Source: Umezawaea tangerina
Lineage (GTDB): Bacteria > Actinomycetota > Actinomycetes > Mycobacteriales > Pseudonocardiaceae
Direction of reading: 5' to 3'
NCBI RefSeq assembly: GCF_003002815.1
Contig: NZ_PVTF01000009.1
Coordinates: 124,001 to 188,000 of the forward strand
DNA: 64,000 nucleotides
The translations under genes and the position numbers were made by a program. Of this stretch, positions 41,482 to 50,113 are shown piece after piece (position 1 is the first letter of the stretch; each line of letters starts with the position of its first letter). Under the pieces are notes generated by a model. That model searched no databases and had not been told where the DNA came from. It saw nothing but the letters and a program-made list of their open reading frames with translations.

Positions 41482-42558
41482 ATGACCACTCCGCACCTCC
41501 TGCTGGACCGGGCCAAGGTCGAGCGCAACGCCGACCGCCTCCGCACCCACGTGGCGAGCCTCGGTTCGACCCTGCGGCCGCACGTGAAGACCTCGAAGTC
41601 CGTGGACGTGACCAGGCTGCTGTTCGACGGCGGCACCGGGCCGATCACCGTGTCCACGCTCCGCGAGGCGGAAGCGTTTGCGGCCAACGGTTTCACCGAC
41701 GTCCTCTACGCCGTCGGCATCGACCCGCACAAGCTGGACCGGGTGCTCGCCCTCCGCCGGGCCGGGGTGGACCTGGTCGTGCTGCTCGACAGCGTCGCCC
41801 AGGCGCGCGCCGTCGCCGAGGCGGGTGTGCCCGCGTTGGTCGAGGTCGACTGCGACGGCCACCGCGGTGGCGTCACACCGGGCGCGCCCGAGGTCCTGGA
41901 GATCGCCGCCGTCCTGGGCGAGCACCTGCGCGGTGTCCTGACCCACGCGGGCGAGTCGTACTTCTGCTACACCGAGCCGGAACTGGTCGCGGCGGCCGAG
42001 CACGAGCGCACCACCGCCGTCGGCGTGGCGGAAGACCTGCGGGCGGCCGGTTTCCCGGCACCGGTCGTCAGCGTCGGCTCCACCCCGACCGCGCACTTCG
42101 CCCGCGACCTGACCGGGGTCACGGAGGTGCGGGCGGGCAACTTCGTGTTCTTCGACCTGGTGATGGCGGGCATCGGCGTGTGCACCGTGGACGACCTCGC
42201 CCTGTCCGTGGTCACGACCGTCATCGGCCACCGGCCGGACAAGGGCTGGATCCTCACCGACGCGGGGTGGATGGCCACCTCCCGCGACCGCGGCACCGCC
42301 GCCCAGCCGACCGACCAGGGCTACGGCCTCGTCATGACCGAGGACGGCACGCTCATCCCGGACCTGCTGATGACCGGTGCCAGCCAGGAGCACGGCGTCC
42401 TGTCGCTGCGCGACGGCAGCACGGCCCCCTTCCCCGACCTCCCGGTGGGCACCCGGCTCCGCGTCCTGCCCAACCACGCGTGCGCCACCGCGGCCCAACA
42501 CGACCACTACGACCTCGTGGACTCCAGCACCGCCTGGCCGCGGGTGAACGGCTGGTGA
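41482..42558 (+). CDS. D-threonine aldolase/D-serine dehydratase-like PLP enzyme
   Basis: 358 residues from ATG 41482. Fold type III: the PLP Lys is in RPHVKTSKSVDV near residue 36, SVGSTPTAHF binds the phosphate, and the C-terminal metal-type residues are in LPNHACATAAQHDHYDL. The family cleaves or deaminates D-3-hydroxy amino acids with a divalent metal. It lies five bases after the regulator gene. A 3-hydroxy-D-amino acid substrate is likely, but which one is unknown. Confidence 0.88.
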   Translation: MTTPHLLLDRAKVERNADRLRTHVASLGSTLRPHVKTSKSVDVTRLLFDGGTGPITVSTLREAEAFAANGFTDVLYAVGIDPHKLDRVLALRRAGVDLVVLLDSVAQARAVAEAGVPALVEVDCDGHRGGVTPGAPEVLEIAAVLGEHLRGVLTHAGESYFCYTEPELVAAAEHERTTAVGVAEDLRAAGFPAPVVSVGSTPTAHFARDLTGVTEVRAGNFVFFDLVMAGIGVCTVDDLALSVVTTVIGHRPDKGWILTDAGWMATSRDRGTAAQPTDQGYGLVMTEDGTLIPDLLMTGASQEHGVLSLRDGSTAPFPDLPVGTRLRVLPNHACATAAQHDHYDLVDSSTAWPRVNGW

Positions 42559-42562
42559 CCTG

Positions 42563-43471
42563 ATGCGCTTCCTGTCCGAGACCGAGTCCGCCGCCCTCGT
42601 CACCGAGGAGCTGGCCTACGACGCCGTCCGCGCCGCGCTGGTCGCCGCCGTGGACCCGGCCAGCACGACCTTCCCGGCGCTGCCCGCCCACGGTTCGCTG
42701 CCGCACAACAGGTTCACCATGAAGTCGGCCTCGGCCCACGACGTGGCGGGCGTGAAGATCGGCAGCTACTGGCCCGACAACACCGACATCCCCCGACACA
42801 ACTCCACGATCCTGCTGATCGACCAGGAGACCGGCCGGATCGCCGCCGTCGTGGAGGCCGGGACCGTCAACGCCTACCGCACCGCGGCGGCCGACGCCGT
42901 GGCCGCGGACACCCTGGCGCGCCAGGACGCCACCACGTTGACCGTCTTCGGCACCGGTCACCAGGCGCGCTACGAGTGCACGGCCGTGGCCCGGATCCGC
43001 CCGATCGACACCGTCCACGTCGTGGCCCGCACCCCCGCCCACGGCGCGGACATGGTGGAGCACCTGGCCGCCAAGGGTCTCAAGGCCACCGTCACCCCGG
43101 CGGAAGAGGCCGTCCGGGCGGCGGACATCGTCGTCACCGCCACGACCGCCCGGTCACCGCTGTTCGACGCGGCCTGGGTCCGGCCCGGCACCCACCTCGC
43201 GTCGATGGGGTCGGACGCGCGTGGCAAGCAGGAGCTCCCACCGGCCCTCCTCGCCACGGCCGCCCTGTTCTGCGACCTGCCCGCGCAGTCCACGACGATC
43301 GGCGAGTTCCAGCACGCCCTCGCCCGACCGGTCACCGCACTGGGCGACGTCCTCGCCGGCCGTGCCCCCGGCAGGCACGACGACGACACCGTCACCGTGT
43401 TCGACAGCTCGGGCATCGCGTTGCAGGACCTCTACGTCGCCACCGCCCTGCTCGCCCTCAGCCGAACGTGA
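42563..43471 (+). CDS. Ornithine cyclodeaminase/mu-crystallin family protein
   Basis: 302 residues. The Rossmann motif is VFGTGHQARYECTAVARI near 131, the conserved RFTMKSASAHD lies near 50, and SSGIALQDLYVATALLA closes the protein. Members are ornithine cyclodeaminase or, more often, imine reductases such as 1-pyrroline-2-carboxylate reductase. With two PLP enzymes that generate imino or keto acids, a reductase role is plausible. Its last 14 bases overlap the convergent gene at 43458. Confidence 0.88.
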   Translation: MRFLSETESAALVTEELAYDAVRAALVAAVDPASTTFPALPAHGSLPHNRFTMKSASAHDVAGVKIGSYWPDNTDIPRHNSTILLIDQETGRIAAVVEAGTVNAYRTAAADAVAADTLARQDATTLTVFGTGHQARYECTAVARIRPIDTVHVVARTPAHGADMVEHLAAKGLKATVTPAEEAVRAADIVVTATTARSPLFDAAWVRPGTHLASMGSDARGKQELPPALLATAALFCDLPAQSTTIGEFQHALARPVTALGDVLAGRAPGRHDDDTVTVFDSSGIALQDLYVATALLALSRT

Positions 43472-44231
43472 CCCGCTCCAGGAAGAAGTCCAGCAGCCCT
43501 CCGTCCCCCAGCACCTCGACCGTTCCCCTGTCCACCGACCGCCGCCCGTAGAGCACCAGCAGCAACTCCACCAACGGCCCGCGAACGGCCACCGCGGACT
43601 TCTCGTGCGCCCGCCGCCACCGGATGACCTCCCCGGTCAGGTCGACGACCCACTCGGCGTCGTCGACATCGGTGGCGTGCAGGTGGATCGTCCGGCCGGG
43701 TCCGAGCAGCTCGCGCTGGGTGGGCTTGAGGTCGAGCATCACCGGCAGCGAACCCAGTTCCATCCACTCGTCCACGGTGTCCACCGCGACCTCGGGGTCG
43801 AGCTCGAACTCCTGCCCCAGCGCCAGCACCGCGTCCGCCCGGTGCACCGCCGTCTCGTGCGCGAACCGACGTGCCCAGAACAGCGGCGACCCACCCGGCA
43901 CCGGTGTCCACATCCCGGCGTCGGGGCCCGCCTCGGCCAGTGCCTCGGAGAGCGCGAGCGCTCCCACGGTGAGCCACGGGCCGACCACCACCGGGTCCTC
44001 CTCCGCGTACGGAGACAGGTCGCGGAAGAACTCGTCCGACGGAGGCTCGGTGGCCCGCGTCCGCACCACGTCGGCGGCCCACCGCTGCCCACCGCCGAGG
44101 TGGCGCAGCAGCTGGCCCGCGTTCCACCCTGGACAGGAGGGAACCGGTGTGGTGAGGTCCGCGTCCACGATCGAGGCCGTCAGCAGCTCGGTCTGCGCGA
44201 CGATCTCCGCGCGGTGCCGGTCGAAGTCCAT
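43458..44231 (-). CDS. Mycothiol-dependent maleylpyruvate-isomerase-like (DinB fold) protein
   Basis: 257 residues from ATG 44231 (GTG 44237 possible). N-terminal TIGR03083-type signature: LTTPVPSCPGWNAGQLLRHLGG, and the metal-type His in FAHETAVHRADA. A C-terminal MDMPI_C-like domain ends WRRAHEKSAVAVRGPLVELLL. Members are mycothiol-dependent isomerases or transferases, typical of actinobacteria. The end overlaps the convergent cyclodeaminase gene by 14 bases. Substrate unknown. Confidence 0.85.
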   Translation of the reverse strand: MDFDRHRAEIVAQTELLTASIVDADLTTPVPSCPGWNAGQLLRHLGGGQRWAADVVRTRATEPPSDEFFRDLSPYAEEDPVVVGPWLTVGALALSEALAEAGPDAGMWTPVPGGSPLFWARRFAHETAVHRADAVLALGQEFELDPEVAVDTVDEWMELGSLPVMLDLKPTQRELLGPGRTIHLHATDVDDAEWVVDLTGEVIRWRRAHEKSAVAVRGPLVELLLVLYGRRSVDRGTVEVLGDGGLLDFFLERVTFG

Positions 44232-44274
44232 GCGCACAAGATAGGGGCGGACACCGACGAAAACCGGGCGGCGG

Positions 44275-45048
44275 CTAGAAAGCCGAGGTCACCGGCCAGC
44301 CGATCTCCATCCGGTCGCCGAGGTAGACCTCGCGCACCGGCCCGTCCGCACCGATCCCCCGCTCGGCCACGTACGTGCCCAGCGCCCCGTACGTCCGGTC
44401 GGCCCGGTCGTGCGTCCCCTCGTGCACGGTCACCGCCATCCGCGCCGCCGGGACCTCCACCACCCGCACCCGCCCGGACACCGCGACGTCCGCGTCCACC
44501 GGCACGAACAGCGTGGCCGCGCCCACGCCGTCGCTGAACAGCTCGGTCGCGTACATCCCGTGCAGCGGCCCCGCGCCGGCCACGGCCTCGAGCTCGGCCA
44601 CCGCGTCCCGGTACCACTGGTCCACACCTGCGATGCCGACCACCTCCGAGATCGCCGCCGCCCGCACCGCGGGCACCTCCCGGAACTCCACCCGGATCGC
44701 CGGAGGACCGGAGGTGAGCAGTCCGCGCAACGCCGAGATCGCGTCGCGGGTCCGATCCAGCTGCGACTCCAGCCTGCGCAGGTGCGCCGCCACGACCTCA
44801 TCGCGCGCCGACTCGTCCGGCGCCTCGAGCACCGCCTTCACCTCGGGCACCGGCATGTCCAGCTCGCGGAAGCGGCGGATCAGCTGGGCCGCCCCGACCT
44901 GCCCGGTGTCGTAGTAGCGGTACCCCGACACCGGGTCGATCCGCGCGGGCTCCAGCAGGCCGAGATCGTGGTAGTGGCGCAACGCCTTCCTGCTCAACCT
45001 CGTCATCGTGGAGAACTCCCCGATGGACAGCAGAACCGCCACGGCCAC
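44275..45048 (-). CDS. MerR-family regulator with GyrI-like effector domain
   Basis: 257 residues from GTG 45048, two bases after the NTF2-like stop and behind GGGGAGTAGGG. The HTH is LLSIGEFSTMTRLSRKALRHYHDLGLL with DPVSGYRYY. A coiled region follows (AHLRRLESQLDRTRDAISALR), then a GyrI-like ligand domain starting IRVEFREVPAVRAAAI and ending YLGDRMEIGWPV. Such BmrR-like proteins bind small hydrophobic or cationic compounds and activate nearby genes. The operon partner is the NTF2-like gene. Confidence 0.88.
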   Translation of the reverse strand: MAVAVLLSIGEFSTMTRLSRKALRHYHDLGLLEPARIDPVSGYRYYDTGQVGAAQLIRRFRELDMPVPEVKAVLEAPDESARDEVVAAHLRRLESQLDRTRDAISALRGLLTSGPPAIRVEFREVPAVRAAAISEVVGIAGVDQWYRDAVAELEAVAGAGPLHGMYATELFSDGVGAATLFVPVDADVAVSGRVRVVEVPAARMAVTVHEGTHDRADRTYGALGTYVAERGIGADGPVREVYLGDRMEIGWPVTSAF

Positions 45049-45050
45049 CC

Positions 45051-45377
45051 CTACTCCCCGATCACCAGCGCGCTGACCAGTCCGTCGTGGACGGTGAAGT
45101 CGAACCCCAGGTCGACCTGCCCACCGGGGAAGTCCCCTTCCACGTGCGTCGTCACCAGGTGGCGATCCTCCCCCAACGACCTCTCCCCCGTCACCGTGGA
45201 CGTGAACGTCCACTGCGCCGAGGTCCGCTCCTGCCACGCCGCGATCTCCGCCCGCCCCCGGTAGGTCACCCCTTCGTCCACCACCGTCCCGTCCTCGCTG
45301 AAGCACTCCGCGACGGCGCGCGCGTCACCGGCGTCGGCGGCCTTGAGGTAACGGGTCACAACGGCTGGTGCGCTCAT
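45051..45377 (-). CDS. NTF2/SnoaL-like protein
   Basis: 108 residues from ATG 45377, with GGAGGA eight bases upstream; an in-frame GTG at 45392 overlaps that site and is rejected. The pattern VVTRYLKAADAGDARAVAECFSEDGTVVDEG, TYRGRAEIAAW and the end DFTVHDGLVSALVIGE is the SnoaL_2 fold. It is probably a small ligand-binding or cyclase-like protein. It is co-transcribed with the MerR gene. Confidence 0.85.
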   Translation of the reverse strand: MSAPAVVTRYLKAADAGDARAVAECFSEDGTVVDEGVTYRGRAEIAAWQERTSAQWTFTSTVTGERSLGEDRHLVTTHVEGDFPGGQVDLGFDFTVHDGLVSALVIGE

Positions 45378-45440
45378 GACTATCTCCTCCACTCGGTTCC
45401 ACCTACCCGAGCGATGCTCGACCTTCCCGCAGCGGGAAGG

Positions 45441-46736
45441 TCAAGGCCTCGTCGTCTCCAGCGGTACGGCGTTCGAGCGGACGAGGCCGAGCTGGACGGA
45501 CTGGCGGGGCAGGAGGGCGTCGAGGACCCAGTCGGTGGCGGTGCGGATCCTGTTGCCGGGCATGGCGAGGAGGTGGTAGCCGCGGGTGACGACCTTGGCG
45601 ACGATGCCGGAAAGGGGGATGTGCAAGGGGTTCGCGGCGGCCTGGGTGCCACCGAGGTCGACGACGAAGCCGAGGTCGTGGTGCTTGTAGTCGCGCAGGC
45701 GGTCGCCGTAGCCGAGGGAGGCGGCGACGTTCTTGCCCGCGAGGGTGCCCTGGCGGGCGGCGTGCTGGGCGGTCATGGCGGTGACCTCGCCGGGGCGGGT
45801 GAGGTCGGGGACGGCGGCCGCGTCGCCGCAGCAGAACACCTCGGGGTGACCGGCGACGGTCAGGTCGGGCTCGACGACGAGCCTGCCCTTCTTGGTCTCC
45901 AGACCGGTGCCCTCGGTAAGGGGGTCCGGGCGGACGCCGACGCACCAGGCCAGCGTCCTGGTCGCGACGAAGCCGCCGGACTTCAGGTGCACGCCCTCCT
46001 TGGTCGCCTCGCCCACCGAGTCGCCCATCCGCACCTCGACGCCGCGGTTGCGCAGCACCTTGTCCGCGGCGCGCGACAGCCGCGGGTCGAGCTCGGGAAG
46101 GACCTTCGGCGCCACGTCGAGCAGGATCCAGCGCATGCGCTGACCGCGGAGCTCCCGGTGCCGCTTGGCGATGGCCTTGGTGAACAACGGCCCTTGGGCG
46201 GCGACCTCGGTACCGGTGTAACCGGCGCCGACGACCACGAACGTGCACCGCGCGTCGCGTTCCTCCGGATCGTCGGTGGCGGCGGCCAGCTCGACCTGCC
46301 GGATGACGTGGTCGCGCAGGTACAGCGCCTCGGCCACGCCGCGGAAGCCGTGCGCGTGCTCGGCGACGCCGGGGATGGGCAGCAGCTTGTTCACGCTGCC
46401 CGACGCGAGGACCAGCCGGTCGTAGGCCAGCTCGTGGGAGCCGCCCTCGGGGTCGGTGTAGGACACCTTGCGGTCGTCGAGCGAGATGCCGTCGACATCG
46501 CCCTGCGCCAGCCGGACCCGCGGCAGCGCGGCGGACAGCGACACGGTCACCCGGCGCGGGTCCACGACGGCCGCGGCGACCTCGGGGAGCAGGGGCAGGT
46601 AGAGGAAGTAGTCCGTGCGGTTCACCAGGACGATCTCCACCGGCGCGTCGCGCGGCAGGGTGCGGGACAGGGAGCGGGCTGCCTGGAACCCGGCGAACCC
46701 ACCCCCGACGATCACTACGCGAGTCGCTGCGGCCAT
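45441..46736 (-). CDS. ndh: Type II NADH dehydrogenase (NDH-2)-like
   Basis: 431 residues from ATG 46736 with GGAGGA directly upstream. FAD motif VVIVGGGFAGFQAARSL; quinone-side segment TDYFLYLPLLPEVAAAVVDP; NADH fold FVVVGAGYTGTEVAAQ; second FAD motif EVFCCGDAAAVPDLTRPG. It passes electrons from NADH to quinone at the inner membrane face without pumping protons. Two TTGTGCAC boxes lie in its promoter gap with the esterase gene. The C-terminal amphipathic segment is consistent with membrane attachment. Confidence 0.9.
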   Translation of the reverse strand: MAAATRVVIVGGGFAGFQAARSLSRTLPRDAPVEIVLVNRTDYFLYLPLLPEVAAAVVDPRRVTVSLSAALPRVRLAQGDVDGISLDDRKVSYTDPEGGSHELAYDRLVLASGSVNKLLPIPGVAEHAHGFRGVAEALYLRDHVIRQVELAAATDDPEERDARCTFVVVGAGYTGTEVAAQGPLFTKAIAKRHRELRGQRMRWILLDVAPKVLPELDPRLSRAADKVLRNRGVEVRMGDSVGEATKEGVHLKSGGFVATRTLAWCVGVRPDPLTEGTGLETKKGRLVVEPDLTVAGHPEVFCCGDAAAVPDLTRPGEVTAMTAQHAARQGTLAGKNVAASLGYGDRLRDYKHHDLGFVVDLGGTQAAANPLHIPLSGIVAKVVTRGYHLLAMPGNRIRTATDWVLDALLPRQSVQLGLVRSNAVPLETTRP

Positions 46737-46751
46737 GTCCTCCACCCTGTC

Positions 46752-46813
46752 GCACAACGGTGGCCGCCGCAGAGCGAGAGCCCCGACACATTGTGCACAT
46801 TTAAGTTGTGCAC
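46752..46813. promoter_or_regulatory. Repeated TTGTGCAC boxes in a divergent promoter
   Basis: Two direct TTGTGCAC boxes (46791-46798 and 46806-46813) are spaced 15 bases apart, and an inverted GCACAA lies at 46752-46757. The segment CATTTAAG between the boxes is unusually AT-rich. The site serves the NDH-2 gene and/or the esterase gene at 46873. No regulator gene is adjacent. Confidence 0.5.
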
Positions 46814-46872
46814 GAGGTAACTCGTCGCTAGCGTCGTGGGTGTCAGGTCAGCACAGCGTTGAGGAGCCAGAG

Positions 46873-47817
46873 ATGACCGTCGTTCTGGAACAGGCAGCAC
46901 GGGACTTCGCCGACGCCACCGCCAAGCCCCCGTACCTCTTCGACCTCGGCCCGGAGAAGGGCCGCAAGACGGTGGACGAGGTGCAGTCCGGCGAGGTCGC
47001 CAAGCCCGCCGTCGACATCGAGGACCTCACCGTCGCCGGCGGTCCGTCGGGCCGGGTGAAGGTGCGGATCCTGCGACCCGAGGGCGTCACCGGACCGCTG
47101 CCGGTGATCCTCTACATCCACGGCGCGGGCTGGGTGTTCGGCAACTCCCACACCCACGACCGGCTCGTCCGCGAGCTCGCCGTCGGCGCCAACGCCGCCG
47201 TGGTGTTCCCCGAGTACAGCCTCTCCCCCGAGGCCCGGTACCCGGTCGCCATCGAGGAGGGCTACGCGGTCGCGCAGTGGATCGGCACCGCCGAGGGCGC
47301 CGCCAAGGGGCTCGACGGCGGCCGGATCGCGATCGCGGGCGACTCCGTCGGCGGCAACATGACCATCGCGCTCACCCTGCTGGCCAAGGAGCGCGGCGAC
47401 GTGTCGTTCACCGGCCAGGTGCTGTTCTACCCGGTGACCGACGCGGCCTTCGACACCCCGTCCTACCTGGAGTTCGCCGAGGGCTACTTCCTGCGCCGCG
47501 ACGCCATGCAGTGGTTCTGGGACCAGTACACGACCGACCCCGCCCAGCGCGCCGAGATCACCGCGTCCCCGCTGCGCGCCACCACCGAACAGCTCGCGGG
47601 TCTGCCACGGGCGCTGGTCATCACCGGTGAGGCCGACGTGCTGCGCGACGAGGGCGAGGCCTACGCGAACAAGCTCCGCGCTGCGGGCGTGCCCGTCACC
47701 GCGGCCCGCTACCAGGGGATCATCCACGACTTCGTGATGCTGAACGCGCTCGCCGACACCAACGCGGCCAGGGCCGCCATCGCCCAGGCGATCGCCTTCC
47801 TCAAGGCGGCGCTCTGA
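46873..47817 (+). CDS. HSL-family alpha/beta hydrolase (esterase)
   Basis: 314 residues from ATG 46873 with GAGGAG upstream. The oxyanion motif is YIHGAGWVFGN (HGGGW variant), the nucleophile Ser158 is in AGDSVGGNM, and Asp255 (EADVLRDEG) and His285 (GIIHDF) complete the triad. It should hydrolyse short-chain esters in the cytoplasm. It is divergent from NDH-2. A strong hairpin follows the gene. Confidence 0.9.
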   Translation: MTVVLEQAARDFADATAKPPYLFDLGPEKGRKTVDEVQSGEVAKPAVDIEDLTVAGGPSGRVKVRILRPEGVTGPLPVILYIHGAGWVFGNSHTHDRLVRELAVGANAAVVFPEYSLSPEARYPVAIEEGYAVAQWIGTAEGAAKGLDGGRIAIAGDSVGGNMTIALTLLAKERGDVSFTGQVLFYPVTDAAFDTPSYLEFAEGYFLRRDAMQWFWDQYTTDPAQRAEITASPLRATTEQLAGLPRALVITGEADVLRDEGEAYANKLRAAGVPVTAARYQGIIHDFVMLNALADTNAARAAIAQAIAFLKAAL

Positions 47818-47829
47818 CCCGACCGGACC

Positions 47830-47853
47830 GGCCGGCCGCCCACGCGGCCGGCC
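47830..47853 (+). terminator. Strong GC hairpin after the esterase gene
   Basis: Perfect ten-base arms GGCCGGCCGC and GCGGCCGGCC around a four-base loop CCAC, 12 bases after the stop. No T-run follows. Confidence 0.65.
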
Positions 47854-47904
47854 GAACGCGGTCCTCTACCCTGGTGGACCCGCTACCCCAGGAGATCAGG
47901 TCCG

Positions 47905-48720
47905 TTGCCCGAGAACACCCCGTCCGACCTGCGCGCCGACTGCTCGAACTGCTTCGGGCTCTGCTGCGTGGCACTGGCCTTCTCGGCCTCGGCGGACTTC
48001 GCGGTGGACAAGGACATCGGGACGCCGTGCCGCAACCTGCTCGCGGACTACCGCTGCGGGATCCACACGGAGCTGCGCCCCGCAGGGTTCTCCGGGTGCA
48101 CGGTCTACGACTGCTTCGGCGCGGGCCAGAAGACCTCCCAGGTCACGTTCGGCGGTGAGAGCTGGCGCGCGTCGGCGGACACCGCGAAGTCGATGTTCGC
48201 GGTGTTCCCCGTCATGCGCCAGCTGCACGAGCTGCTCTGGTACCTGACCGAGGCGTTGGCGCTGCCGGCGGCCAGGTCGGTCCACGCCGACCTCCGGGCC
48301 GCGTTGGAGGAGACCGAACGCCTGACCCGCACCGCACCGGAGGCCTTCGGCGCGGTGGACGTCGCGGGCCACCGCGAGAGCGTCAACGTGCTGCTGCTGC
48401 GCACCAGCGAGCTCGTCCGCGCGGGCACGCCGAAGATCAGGAACAAGAGGATCCGCCGGGGCGCGGACCTGATCGGCGCCAAGCTCCAGGGCGCCGACCT
48501 GCGCGGGGCTAACCTGCGCGGCGCCTACCTGATCGGGGCGGACCTCCGCGGCGCCGACCTGCGGCTCGCCGACCTGATCGGCGCGGACCTGCGGGACGCG
48601 GACGTGCGCGGCGCGAACCTCGCCGAGAGCGTCTTCCTGACCCAGGTCCAGCTCAACGCCGCCAGGGGTGACGCGCGGACGACGTTCCCCGCCGCGCTCA
48701 CCCGGCCGTCGCACTGGTGA
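47905..48720 (+). CDS. Cys-rich N-terminal domain plus pentapeptide-repeat protein
   Basis: 271 residues from TTG 47905 with CAGGAG upstream; no ATG or GTG fits. The first 80 residues are Cys-rich (DCSNCFGLCC, GTPCRNLL, YRCGIH, SGCTVYDCFG), a probable metal-binding or iron-sulfur domain. A helical middle follows. From about 185 to 250 there are A(D/N)LRG-type pentapeptides (GADLRGANLRGAYLIGADLR and on), forming a short right-handed beta-helix. DNA-mimic quinolone-resistance proteins share the repeat but not the Cys domain. Function unknown. Confidence 0.8.
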   Translation: MPENTPSDLRADCSNCFGLCCVALAFSASADFAVDKDIGTPCRNLLADYRCGIHTELRPAGFSGCTVYDCFGAGQKTSQVTFGGESWRASADTAKSMFAVFPVMRQLHELLWYLTEALALPAARSVHADLRAALEETERLTRTAPEAFGAVDVAGHRESVNVLLLRTSELVRAGTPKIRNKRIRRGADLIGAKLQGADLRGANLRGAYLIGADLRGADLRLADLIGADLRDADVRGANLAESVFLTQVQLNAARGDARTTFPAALTRPSHW

Positions 48721-49365
48721 TCAGGCGGGCGGCTGCTCGACCACCACGCCGAACATCCGGCGCGAGGCGTGCTGCTGGGCCAGCCTGCGCAACGCGATGA
48801 ACACCGCGTCGCCGAGCACCGTGCCGACGACCGCGCTCTCCACCATCAGCTCGGGCGTGGGCAGGCCGCCGATCGCCTCGAGGTCGACCTGGGCGATGCT
48901 GTCGGCGCACTCCGCGTACTGCGGGAAGATCTTGATGAGCTGCTCGTGCCCGAGGTCGCGGAGCGTGCACAGCAGACCGACCAGCGACTTCACGTACACG
49001 TCGTCGGGCCCGATGGTCCACTGGCGCTGCGCGGCGATCTCCTCGATGTGGCCCATCGCCCACGCGCGGCTCTCCTCGTCGACCTCTTCCTTGCGCACGA
49101 TCAGGCCGTGCTGCGCGGCGCCGAGCAGCTCGTGCGTCGCGGCCTGCTCGTCGATCGCCCGGACGACCTCGCGAACGTCCACGATGGACAGTCCGCCGAC
49201 GTCGAGCAGCGCGCGCACGAGCTTGAGCCGCTGGAGGTGCCTCGCCTGGTACTGGGCCTGGTTCGGACTGGTCAGCTCCCCAGGGGGAACGAGCCCTTCG
49301 CGCAGGTAGTACTTGATCGTGGCGACTGGAACACCGGACTCGGCGCTCAGCTCGGCCATCCGCAT
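48721..49365 (-). CDS. MerR-family transcriptional regulator
   Basis: 214 residues. The HTH is MRMAELSAESGVPVATIKYYLREGLVPPG and the wing NQAQYQARHLQRLKLVRALLDVGGLS. The C-terminal region is helical without a known ligand domain; it carries single Cys residues in LLCTLRDLG and YAECADS that could sense metal or redox state. It converges with the pentapeptide gene with no gap. The target is unknown. Confidence 0.88.
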   Translation of the reverse strand: MRMAELSAESGVPVATIKYYLREGLVPPGELTSPNQAQYQARHLQRLKLVRALLDVGGLSIVDVREVVRAIDEQAATHELLGAAQHGLIVRKEEVDEESRAWAMGHIEEIAAQRQWTIGPDDVYVKSLVGLLCTLRDLGHEQLIKIFPQYAECADSIAQVDLEAIGGLPTPELMVESAVVGTVLGDAVFIALRRLAQQHASRRMFGVVVEQPPA

Positions 49366-49615
49366 CCGGGCCCTCCTTCGTCGTACCGCCCGACTGCAGT
49401 GTATCTCCGATTACGGATAGCCTCGGTATCCACCCTGACCCGCCCACCCGAACGTGTGCAACAATTCGCCGAAGGTATTCACGCGCGATATTCGCAGGTC
49501 TACAGTCTGCATTGTTCACGTGATTTCCGACACCGAAGAAGTAGGACTGGCGTTCAGGTTGAAGAAGGTCGTCTCAATCGGGAACACCACGACGAAAAGG
49601 CGAGTTGGCACGCAC

Positions 49616-50071
49616 ATGGCAAGAGAACGCGCGACCGGGCGGCCCCACGTCCGCGCCCTGCCCATCGCGCCGGATCCCCAGGTCAACGACTTGTCCGTGG
49701 TCACGCGCCCGGCCCCGCCCGCCGACGCGGGAGTCATCACGGTGGTCGGTGAGGTGGACGCGGCATCGGTCGGCGCACTCACCGCCGCGATCACCGACGC
49801 CCGAATCTGGTTAACCGACATAGTTGTCGACCTGAGCGGGGTGACAACGTTCTCGGCGGCCGGGATCAGCGCATTGCTGACGGACGCGCCGGTGCGATTG
49901 GTGTGCTCGCCGTCGGTGCTGAAAGTGATCGAGACGTGCGGCCTCGACGACCGTTGGGAACTGCACAAATCGGTGTTCCTGGCGCTGGCGGCCTGCGTGT
50001 CGCTGGACTTCGCCACGACCTCGGCGGGCCCCTCGCTCGCACTGCGCGCGGTCGGGGCCCACCGGGCCTGA
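49616..50071 (+). CDS. STAS-domain protein (anti-sigma factor antagonist-like)
   Basis: 151 residues from ATG 49616; no strong ribosome site is seen, so the start is uncertain. The STAS core runs from about 25 to 120: VITVVGEVDAASVGALTAAI and TDIVVDLSGVTTFSAAGISALL. The conserved phospho-acceptor Ser of SpoIIAA-type proteins would be in the TTFSAAG loop, where Ser is present. These proteins release sigma factors by binding anti-sigma kinases. No partner kinase gene is adjacent. Upstream 49366-49500 is AT-rich and promoter-like. Confidence 0.75.
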   Translation: MARERATGRPHVRALPIAPDPQVNDLSVVTRPAPPADAGVITVVGEVDAASVGALTAAITDARIWLTDIVVDLSGVTTFSAAGISALLTDAPVRLVCSPSVLKVIETCGLDDRWELHKSVFLALAACVSLDFATTSAGPSLALRAVGAHRA

Positions 50072-50072
50072 G

Positions 50073-50113
50073 CTAGGGCGTGTAATCGAAGTCTCGTTCG
50101 ATACACGCCCTAG
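50073..50113. repeat. MITE-like hairpin element, copy B
   Basis: CTAGGGCGTGTAATCGAA (50073-50090) pairs with TTCGATACACGCCCTAG (50097-50113) around GTCTCG, with one bulged base. The arms and the AGTCTCGTTCGA core match the longer copy at 3921-4005. It lies between convergent genes and its right TAG, read on minus, is the stop of the CBM48-like gene. A role as bidirectional terminator is likely. Confidence 0.65.
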
